A stretch of DNA of 10,940 bases, taken from Clostridia bacterium. GTDB taxonomy: Bacteria > Bacillota > Clostridia > Oscillospirales > CAG-272. A program made the translations under genes and the position numbers. Below the pieces are notes generated by a model. That model was not told the origin of the DNA, ran no database searches, and saw nothing but the letters and a program-made list of their open reading frames with translations. Each line of letters opens with the position of its first letter. Within the stretch, counting starts at the first letter, position 1. Positions 1 through 5,163 of this stretch are shown here, piece after piece. Location of the stretch: positions 1 through 10,940 of the forward strand of contig JAFNZX010000195.1 of assembly GCA_017382615.1 (NCBI GenBank), given 5' to 3'.

Positions 1-475
1 GGATGCCCTCCAAGAGCACCACACCCGCGCCAAGCAAGCACAGATGCACCGCCATGGGCGCAGATTCGGGGCCTACGGTCTGCGATTCGTTGCCAAAGAG
101 GTCGATGCCCGCATCGGCAAGCACGTGTGCAGCTTCCAACGTCAGCGTTGCATCACCCTTGATCAGCAGCTTTTTGCAGTTCCCTGCCACGGACAGCATT
201 TCTTTTGCATGCTCTGCCGAGATATCGCCCCGGTGAGAAATCACGCACGCCATGCCAACCGTAGCGTCAAGCGGCAGCTTGTCCACCGTATCACCGCCCG
301 CAATAAAATGCGCAGGCGCATCCACGTGCGTGCCGTTGTGGGCGCACATGGAAAAGGCGGTCAGATTGATCACGTCGCCCGCATCCAAGGACGCAAGCAC
401 CTCTCGCGCAGGTGCGGGGTCGCCCGGATAGACCGCGCAGGTAAATACCTCTTGGGAAATGTCGTAAAATTGCAT
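1..475 (-). CDS. Cyclase-family metal-dependent hydrolase (kynurenine formamidase-like), C-terminus missing
   Basis: The reading frame opens at an ATG at 475-473 and runs off the left edge, giving 158 residues of a family usually a little over 200 long. The family signature HxGTHxDxPxH is intact: His46, Gly48-Thr49-His50, Asp52, Pro54 and His56, the residues that bind divalent metal in kynurenine formamidase and related cyclases. A VYPGDP segment at 15-20 near the N-terminus also fits. A purine-rich GAGGG stretch lies just before the ATG and a good sigma-A promoter lies further upstream. Members hydrolyse N-formylkynurenine or act on other amide or lactone substrates. No tryptophan-catabolism gene is visible here, so the substrate is unknown. 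The family call is firm; the kynurenine role is not. The gene is transcribed divergently from the TM2/flavoprotein pair. Confidence 0.87.
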   Translation of the reverse strand, partial: MQFYDISQEVFTCAVYPGDPAPAREVLASLDAGDVINLTAFSMCAHNGTHVDAPAHFIAGGDTVDKLPLDATVGMACVISHRGDISAEHAKEMLSVAGNCKKLLIKGDATLTLEAAHVLADAGIDLFGNESQTVGPESAPMAVHLCLLGAGVVLLEGI

Positions 476-503
476 AGTGTTCCCTCTTTCGTTGTTTGAT
501 ACC

Positions 504-532
504 ATTATAACAAGAAAATGCATGAAAATCAA
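504..532 (-). promoter_or_regulatory. Sigma-A promoter for the cyclase-family gene
   Basis: Read on the minus strand, TTGATT (532-527) and TATAAT (509-504) are separated by exactly 17 bp. The -10 box ends 28 bp before the ATG at 475, leaving room for a short leader with the ribosome binding site. Confidence 0.75.
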
Positions 533-567
533 GAGAAAAGTAATATTTTGAGAGAATACTATTCTGC

Positions 568-586
568 TGCGAATTCCAAATTCGCA
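568..586. promoter_or_regulatory. Inverted repeat between divergent promoters, possible operator
   Basis: TGCGAATT (568-575) and AATTCGCA (579-586) form perfect 8-bp arms around a 3-bp centre. The site ends 8 bp before the -35 box of the rightward promoter and lies upstream of the leftward one, where a shared regulator could bind. No regulator gene is adjacent, so its role is inferred from position only. Confidence 0.4.
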
Positions 587-594
587 TACATAAG

Positions 595-623
595 TTGACA
601 AAATCCGAGTTTGGGTATATAAT
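595..623 (+). promoter_or_regulatory. Perfect consensus sigma-A promoter for the TM2/flavoprotein unit
   Basis: TTGACA (595-600) and TATAAT (618-623) are both exact consensus hexamers, 17 bp apart. Transcription should begin near 630. That rules out the upstream in-frame TTG at 623 as the start of the next gene. Confidence 0.88.
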
Positions 624-645
624 TGTCTTGTTTAGAATATCATTT

Positions 646-651
646 GGAGGG
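646..651 (+). promoter_or_regulatory. Ribosome binding site that fixes the TM2 gene start
   Basis: GGAGGG lies 7 nt before the ATG at 659, which decides this start over the longer in-frame TTG at 623 that overlaps the -10 box. Confidence 0.85.
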
Positions 652-658
652 CTGTTTC

Positions 659-991
659 ATGGAATCAAACAAATCAAGACTTTTAGCCGCAATATTGGCA
701 TATCTTTTAGGCATGTTTGGTGCTGACTTGTTTTATCTTAACAAAAAGCAACAAGCAATTTGGCAGCTGGTACTGACATTATCCATCTTTCCGTGCATGA
801 TACTCATGATGATCTGCGCTTTTTTAAGCTGGTTAATCGTTCCGATTTTATTTATGTTTTTGTTTGGAATGATTGCATTAGCTGCCATGCTTGCGGGTAT
901 GATTTGGTGGATCGTCAGATTTATAAAAATCCTCGCAGGTGAAGAAACCGACGATCAAGGTAACAAGGTCACAAGTTGGGAAATCAAATAA
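659..991 (+). CDS. TM2-domain small membrane protein
   Basis: A 110-residue, strongly hydrophobic protein. Residues 7-27 carry the TM2 signature, a first helix followed by GADLFYLN, which matches the family's G-x-x-x-FYLG turn. The C-terminus (about 82-110) has the second family helix, then ILAG and a polar GNKVTSW tail like the DxxGN ending of other TM2 proteins. Between them lies an extra hydrophobic stretch (about 33-80), so four membrane segments are likely rather than two. TM2 proteins are integral membrane proteins of poorly defined function. The gene is visibly richer in A and T than its neighbours. It is followed after 14 bp by the flavoprotein gene, so the two are probably co-transcribed. 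The domain call is good; no function can be assigned. Confidence 0.8.
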   Translation: MESNKSRLLAAILAYLLGMFGADLFYLNKKQQAIWQLVLTLSIFPCMILMMICAFLSWLIVPILFMFLFGMIALAAMLAGMIWWIVRFIKILAGEETDDQGNKVTSWEIK

Positions 992-995
992 ACAC

Positions 996-1000
996 AGGAG
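996..1000 (+). promoter_or_regulatory. Ribosome binding site that fixes the flavoprotein start
   Basis: AGGAG lies 5 nt before the ATG at 1006. An in-frame ATG at 976 would add ten residues and overlap the TM2 gene, with no such site in front of it. Confidence 0.8.
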
Positions 1001-1005
1001 AAAAT

Positions 1006-1623
1006 ATGAAAGTATTATTGATCAACGGAAGTCCGAATGCAAACGGCAACACGGCAATGGCTTTGCGCGAGATGGAAAAGGTGTTTTCCGAGCAAGGGAT
1101 CGAGACCGAGTGGATTCACGTGGGCAACATGGCAATTCGCGGCTGTCTTGCCTGCCAGACCTGCTACAAAAACGCCAAGTGCGCCATTGACGACATTGTC
1201 AACGAGGTGGCGAAGAAATTTGAAGCATGCGACGGCATGGTGGTGGGCAGCCCCGTATATTACGCGGGCGCAAACGGCACGCTGACCGCTTTCCTCGATC
1301 GCCTTTTCTACAGCACGCGCTTTGACAAGCGCATGAAGGTTGGCGCTGCGGTGGTTGCGGCAAGACGCGGCGGTCTTTCCTCGACCTTTGACCAGCTCAA
1401 CAAATATTTCACCATTTCGGGTATGCCCGTGGCATCCGGTCAGTATTGGAACAGCATTCACGGTGCAAAGCCCGGTCAGGCGGCGGAGGATGCCGAGGGC
1501 TTACAGAGCATGCGCACCTTGGCAAACAATATGTCTTTCCTCATCAAGAGCATTGACCTTGGCAAGCAGCAGTTTGGTTTGCCCGAGCGCGAAAAGCACG
1601 TTTACACCAATTTTGTCAGATAA
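1006..1623 (+). CDS. NAD(P)H-dependent FMN reductase family, iron-sulfur flavoprotein-like
   Basis: A 205-residue flavodoxin-fold protein. The FMN phosphate loop is GSPNANGNT (residues 8-16) and a second flavin-contact segment is GSPVYYAG (81-88), both typical of the NADPH-dependent FMN reductase superfamily. Between them Cys47, Cys50, Cys53 and Cys59 make a CX2CX2CX5C cluster. This fits the compact CX2CX2CX4-7C motif that binds a [4Fe-4S] cluster in methanogen iron-sulfur flavoproteins. The protein is therefore probably a cytoplasmic electron-transfer flavoprotein. Donor and acceptor cannot be read from sequence. The start at 1006 begins MKVLLINGS, the usual first beta strand of the family. 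It follows the TM2 gene after 14 bp. The flavoprotein call is firm; the cluster is inferred from the motif. Confidence 0.88.
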   Translation: MKVLLINGSPNANGNTAMALREMEKVFSEQGIETEWIHVGNMAIRGCLACQTCYKNAKCAIDDIVNEVAKKFEACDGMVVGSPVYYAGANGTLTAFLDRLFYSTRFDKRMKVGAAVVAARRGGLSSTFDQLNKYFTISGMPVASGQYWNSIHGAKPGQAAEDAEGLQSMRTLANNMSFLIKSIDLGKQQFGLPEREKHVYTNFVR

Positions 1624-1634
1624 AATAAAAACAC

Positions 1635-1731
1635 GGGCGACCGGTGGTCGTCCCACAAAACAGATATTGCGTATTTCCCCCGAGCGGCAATCCCAAGGGA
1701 TCAGACAGAGACGACCAATGGTCGCCCCTAC
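1635..1731. repeat. Palindromic intergenic element, copy A
   Basis: Two 18-nt arms (1635-1652 and 1710-1727) are inverted repeats matching at 16 of 18 positions. Each arm is itself roughly palindromic around GGGCGACC or GGTCGCCC. The interior holds a small palindrome, ATCCCAAGGGAT (1690-1701). The right end continues into CCCCTAC (1725-1731), a tail shared with the element at 10695-10783. The element sits just after the flavoprotein stop, contains no gene, and looks like a MITE- or REP-like repeat. Confidence 0.7.
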
Positions 1732-1780
1732 AGGTTTTAACGATATTCCTTGCATAAAAAGGTGAATGTTTTTTGGTACC

Positions 1781-1817
1781 AAAAAGAACGGTCTGCTTCA
1801 TGTAGACCGTTCTTTTT
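1781..1817. terminator. Bidirectional intrinsic terminator
   Basis: A 14-bp stem (1781-1794 with 1804-1817) has a 9-nt loop. Its core is AGAACGGTCT/AGACCGTTCT, flanked by an A-run on one side and a T-run on the other, so it works in either direction. It lies between the converging flavoprotein and ACP genes, 14 bp beyond the ACP stop. A second 16-bp palindrome centred on GGTACC (1770-1785) overlaps its left arm. Confidence 0.88.
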
Positions 1818-1831
1818 ATGCAAATTTTCTC

Positions 1832-2053
1832 TTACGCCTTGGTGGCAAGGTAATCGCACACGTCCTGTACTGTAACGAACTGTACGGGCTCGGTGAACTG
1901 GAAGCCGAACGCGTTCTCAATCTCCATTGCCAGCAGCATGATGGACAGAGAGTCCAGTTTGAGGTCTTCCATGAGCTTGGTTTCGGGGGTGACGGTGGAA
2001 ACGTCAATTCCGGGAGTCACTCTTTCGATGATTTCTTTGAGTTTTTCAAGCAT
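1832..2053 (-). CDS. Acyl carrier protein, specialised type
   Basis: A 73-residue acidic four-helix protein. The 4'-phosphopantetheine attachment motif is DSL at 34-36, with Ser35 the modified residue. The motif reads DSLS followed by IMLLAMEIENAFG, where primary fatty-acid synthase ACPs usually have DSLD followed by V-E. This may be a dedicated carrier rather than the housekeeping one. The ATG at 2053 begins MLEKLKEII, the normal first helix. An AAGGA lies about 10 nt upstream, and a longer in-frame extension would be coded by the palindrome and by GNAT-overlapping sequence. It is the last gene of the leftward operon, about 46 bp after the GNAT gene, with a palindromic repeat in the gap. ACP identity is certain; its partner enzyme is inferred from position. 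Confidence 0.93.
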   Translation of the reverse strand: MLEKLKEIIERVTPGIDVSTVTPETKLMEDLKLDSLSIMLLAMEIENAFGFQFTEPVQFVTVQDVCDYLATKA

Positions 2054-2075
2054 GATAATGTTATCCTTTCTTGAT

Positions 2076-2099
2076 GCGGGAGCAAGCCCCCGCCCTACG
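2076..2099. repeat. Palindromic element variant between the GNAT and ACP genes
   Basis: GCGGGAGC (2076-2083) and GCCCCCGC (2086-2093) form near-perfect 8-bp arms with one mismatch and a 2-nt loop, followed by CCTACG (2094-2099). The flanking tail matches that of the larger elements at 1635-1731 and 10695-10783. In the operon transcript it would form a stable hairpin immediately after the GNAT stop. Confidence 0.6.
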
Positions 2100-3230
2100 T
2101 TATATTTTCTTGATATAGCTTCTACGGCGTTTATGCTGGGTAGCATCAAAATACTTCCATTGCGCCATGACCTGCGTATTGGTTTCGAGATTGAGATTGG
2201 TTTCGGCATATTCGACCTTGCCGCTTTGCAAATATTTGATCATCTCCCAAAGCATGACGGCATTGACGCCCGCATTCTGATATTCGGGCAGCACGGCAAT
2301 CAAGCCAAGGTCCAGCACGCGCGGCTTTTTGGCTGCGCGCAGCACGCGGATCAGTGCGCCGGGAGTCAGTCTTCCCCCGCTCTTTTGCAAGGCTTCACCG
2401 ATACCGGGAATGCACAAGGCAAACGCGACCACGCGCTCGTTTTCGTCGCACAGGATCATAAGATACTCCTTATTCAGTATCAGCATGAACTGGTCGATCA
2501 TTTGCTTTTTCATGCTCTCGGTAAACGGCACTGTGCCGAACAGGTGACGGTAGCACTCATCAAGGCACTCAAAAAAGCCGTCCTTATAAGTGTTGATATA
2601 CTTGCGCTTGGACATTTCAGAGGCGTCCACCACGTGCAGCCCCGAAAGCTCCAGCGCACGCTCGGCAACTCTGCCAAGCATGGGATTGGGGTTGCTCGGT
2701 GCACGCAAGCGATGCTCCAGCCAGTCGATTTCCTTTTGGTAGCCGCAGGCCTCCAGCAACGCGGGATAGTAGTCGTAATTATACTGCTCCTCAAACGTGG
2801 AGAGCTGATCAAAGCCCTCGATCAACAGCCCCTCGCGCTCCAGATCGCTGTAGCCAAGCGGTCCGCAAACGGTGTCCATGCCCTGCTCCCTTGCCCAATT
2901 TTCCACAGCGTCAAACAGCGCTTTGGCAACTGCCGCGTCATTGATCGCATCAAAGCGGGTAAAGCGCACGCGCTTCTCGCTTCTCAGCTCGTTGGACTGT
3001 CTTTGCAGAATGCCCTGAATGCGCCCAACCACCTTTTGGCCTTGCATGGCAAGGAAAAACACGGTATCGCAGGTATCGCTGTAGGCGTGGGTTTGTCGAA
3101 ACTGCGCTATTTCGTCAGCATACAAGGGCGGGACGAAATACGGGTTATCCTTATATAGCTTTAACGGGAATTCTACGAAGGCTCTTTTTTGCGCCCGCGT
3201 GGTTACCCGTACGATTGCAATATCCTTCAT
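2100..3230 (-). CDS. GNAT-fold acyltransferase, large YghO-like family
   Basis: A 376-residue protein resembling a family of roughly 375-residue GNAT-superfamily proteins. Recognisable marks are FPLKLYKDNPYFVPPL (21-36), GPLGYSDLEREGLLIEGFD (123-141), the aromatic NYDYYPALLE (151-160), and a C-terminal GNAT motif A, IAVLPEYQNAGVNA (311-324). The basic end HKRRRSYIKKI is also typical. From memory, this family includes E. coli YghO and the bacterial ceramide synthase N-acyltransferase of Caulobacter. Lying between a DegV/FakB gene and an ACP gene, it may transfer an acyl chain from acyl-ACP rather than acetyl-CoA; that is inference. The ATG at 3230 is chosen. An in-frame TTG at 3236 is possible, and neither has a clear ribosome binding site, so coupling to the preceding gene (8-bp gap) is likely. 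Confidence 0.78.
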   Translation of the reverse strand: MKDIAIVRVTTRAQKRAFVEFPLKLYKDNPYFVPPLYADEIAQFRQTHAYSDTCDTVFFLAMQGQKVVGRIQGILQRQSNELRSEKRVRFTRFDAINDAAVAKALFDAVENWAREQGMDTVCGPLGYSDLEREGLLIEGFDQLSTFEEQYNYDYYPALLEACGYQKEIDWLEHRLRAPSNPNPMLGRVAERALELSGLHVVDASEMSKRKYINTYKDGFFECLDECYRHLFGTVPFTESMKKQMIDQFMLILNKEYLMILCDENERVVAFALCIPGIGEALQKSGGRLTPGALIRVLRAAKKPRVLDLGLIAVLPEYQNAGVNAVMLWEMIKYLQSGKVEYAETNLNLETNTQVMAQWKYFDATQHKRRRSYIKKI

Positions 3231-3238
3231 AGGCAAAA

Positions 3239-4141
3239 TTATTCGAGAGGCTCATCCTCGCGACGCAGGAACAAAAGTCCGTATCCTGCCAGCCAAGGCC
3301 CGTTATGGCAGCCGCTGACGGGGGAGGTAATGACCTTTTCATGGTTGGTTTTAATGTCATACTTCTTTTCGATCTCTACAAGATCTTCAAGCAGCGAGGT
3401 ACCCGTGTAGGTATGCCACAAGAGATAATCCTTAGGGTCACGGTCACCGATCATTTCCTTGACTACCTCGCAGGATCTTGCCAAAGCCTTCTTGGGGGTA
3501 CGCACACTCTGCAACGCCACGATCTCACCCTCGTGCGTAAAGTGCACCACGGGGCAGATATTCAGCATCTTACCCATGAACGCCTTACCGCCCTTGAGTC
3601 TGCCGTTATAGATCAGGTAGTCCAGACGCGCATCAACGCCCACGAATTCCTGGTGATTCATCATCCAGGCAATTTCCTTGAGAATGGTCTCGGTAGGAAT
3701 GCCCTTCTGCACCATTTCGGCAGCCTTGATTGCCAGCATGCCCTCGCCAAAGCAAGCAATCTTGGAGTCGATAACGTAAATATCCATCTTGTCCTTATAC
3801 TGCTCGCTGATCAGACGAATGAGATTCCACGTGCCGCCCAGGTACGCGCTCAGCGAAATGACGATGACTTCCTTGCAGCCTTCCTCGTATGCTCTGTCAA
3901 AGCAAGCCTTGATCTCATCTTCGGTAGGCATTGCAGTTCTGGGCAGATTGTTCTTGGGATCCTCCAGCGTTTCCAGCTCCTTGTAGAATGCATCGGGATC
4001 GAGGTCAAGTCCCTCCAAGTATTCCTTGCCCTTGAAGAGCACGTGAATACGGATGATGTCAATACCGAGCTGACGGTAACGTTCGGGAGCGTATTCGATA
4101 CAGCCCGTAGAGGTACATACGACTTTTCTCTTGATTTCCAT
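3239..4141 (-). CDS. fakB: DegV family fatty-acid-binding protein, FakB-type
   Basis: A 300-residue DegV-fold protein. The N-terminal CTST (9-12) stands in for the usual TDST. RTAMPTEDE (68-76) corresponds to the TSQPS ligand loop. ISLSAYLGGTWN (95-106) corresponds to the SSGLSGTY loop. Later come DYLIYNGRLKGGKAFMGKML and, near the C-terminus, GCHNGP with the conserved histidine. DegV proteins bind a fatty acid, and as FakB subunits they present its carboxylate to the kinase FakA. FakA is two genes upstream in the same operon, which supports this role over a generic DegV assignment. The gene is about the usual length of the family. AAGGAG (4154-4149) lies 7 nt before the ATG, and the gap to plsX is 26 bp. 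Acyl-chain preference cannot be told from sequence. Confidence 0.88.
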   Translation of the reverse strand: MEIKRKVVCTSTGCIEYAPERYRQLGIDIIRIHVLFKGKEYLEGLDLDPDAFYKELETLEDPKNNLPRTAMPTEDEIKACFDRAYEEGCKEVIVISLSAYLGGTWNLIRLISEQYKDKMDIYVIDSKIACFGEGMLAIKAAEMVQKGIPTETILKEIAWMMNHQEFVGVDARLDYLIYNGRLKGGKAFMGKMLNICPVVHFTHEGEIVALQSVRTPKKALARSCEVVKEMIGDRDPKDYLLWHTYTGTSLLEDLVEIEKKYDIKTNHEKVITSPVSGCHNGPWLAGYGLLFLRREDEPLE

Positions 4142-4167
4142 GACAATTCTCCTTTTCTAAATGTCTT

Positions 4168-5151
4168 TTATCTAATGTCCTTGCCGTCAAACATAGCCTT
4201 GTTTCTTGCTACGTTGAGCATGATGGCAGAGGTGTTTTTGATAGAATCTGCATTCGCAGCACCGTGTGCCTTGATAATGGGCTTACCAACGCCAAGCAGC
4301 TGCGCGCCGCCCAGCGAATTGAAATCGTAAATGCTCATCAGGTAGCCAACCAGCTTCATGATCTCGGGGTTGCCCGTCTTTTTGCCGTATACAACGATAT
4401 CTGTAATAATTCTCTTTGCGATACCCTCGGAGTTTTTCAGTACCTGGTTACCTGCAAAGCCGTCCGCCACCAGCACGTCGCAGTCGCCCGAGAGCGCGTT
4501 TGTGCCCTCAATATTGCCTACGAAATTGAGCTTTTCGTCCGCCTTGAGCAGCGCGTGCGTTTCCTTGACCAGCTTGTTGCCCTTGGTTTCCTCCGCACCG
4601 TTGGAAAGCAAACCCACGCGGGGATTTTCAACGCCGTAGCACTCGCGCATCAGATCCGAGCCCATGTGTGCAAATTCCACCAGCATAGCAGCGGTACAGT
4701 CGATATTTGCACCGGTATCCACAAGGCAGGTAAAGCCGCCCTTTGCTGCGGGCAGAATGGCTGCAAGCGCAGGTCTGCGCAAGGGCTTGGCGGGCACGTA
4801 GCGAAGTGCGCCCGCAATCAGCGCACCCGTACTGCCTGCGTTGATCAGACCCAACAGATCGTCACGTGCTGCAAGTGCCTGCAGCGCCTTGACCAAAGAG
4901 GACTCCGGCTTTTTGAAAATTGCCTCCATGGGGTTATCGTAATTGGTAATGGCGTCGGGCGCGTGCACGATTTCAATACGATCTGCATCGTGCTCAACGG
5001 TAGCAAGATACGCGCGGATGACCTGCTCGTCACCAAACAGCGCGACCGACAGCTCGGGATTCTCTGCAAGTGCCATCAAAGCTCCCTGTACAATGGTTTC
5101 GGGGCCCTTATCACTGCCCAACGTGTCTATTGCGATCTTATAAGTTGCCAT
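4168..5151 (-). CDS. plsX: Phosphate acyltransferase PlsX
   Basis: A 327-residue protein close to the usual PlsX length. It begins MATYKIAIDTLGSDKGPE, matching the family's VDAMGGDNAPE start but with TLGSD for AMGGD. Other marks are INAGSTGALIAGAL (103-116), LVDTGANIDCTAAML (143-157), VGLLSNGAEETKGN (179-192), FVGNIEGTN (210-218), VADGFAGNQVLK (228-239), and GGAQLLGVGKPIIKAHGAAN (281-300). PlsX is a peripheral membrane enzyme that interconverts acyl-ACP and acyl-phosphate. Acyl-phosphate is the donor for PlsY in phosphatidic acid synthesis and the product of the fatty acid kinase. Its place between fakA and the FakB-type gene makes the pathway link direct. AGGAGG (5162-5157) lies 5 nt before the ATG, and the gene starts 12 bp after the fakA stop. 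Confidence 0.95.
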   Translation of the reverse strand: MATYKIAIDTLGSDKGPETIVQGALMALAENPELSVALFGDEQVIRAYLATVEHDADRIEIVHAPDAITNYDNPMEAIFKKPESSLVKALQALAARDDLLGLINAGSTGALIAGALRYVPAKPLRRPALAAILPAAKGGFTCLVDTGANIDCTAAMLVEFAHMGSDLMRECYGVENPRVGLLSNGAEETKGNKLVKETHALLKADEKLNFVGNIEGTNALSGDCDVLVADGFAGNQVLKNSEGIAKRIITDIVVYGKKTGNPEIMKLVGYLMSIYDFNSLGGAQLLGVGKPIIKAHGAANADSIKNTSAIMLNVARNKAMFDGKDIR

Positions 5152-5156
5152 ATTTT

Positions 5157-5162
5157 CCTCCT
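5157..5162 (-). promoter_or_regulatory. Ribosome binding site of plsX
   Basis: A perfect AGGAGG lies 5 nt before the plsX ATG, in the 12-bp gap after the fakA stop. It is the strongest translation signal in the operon. Confidence 0.85.
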
Positions 5163-5163
5163 A

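Noticed and set aside
623..658. Twelve-residue N-terminal extension of the TM2 protein from a TTG
   Set aside because: The TTG overlaps the -10 box, so it would not be transcribed from the perfect promoter, and GGAGGG points to the ATG at 659.
1893..3158. 421-codon open frame on the plus strand
   Set aside because: It is antisense to the ACP and GNAT genes and shows no recognisable domain; it is a by-product of codon use on the other strand.
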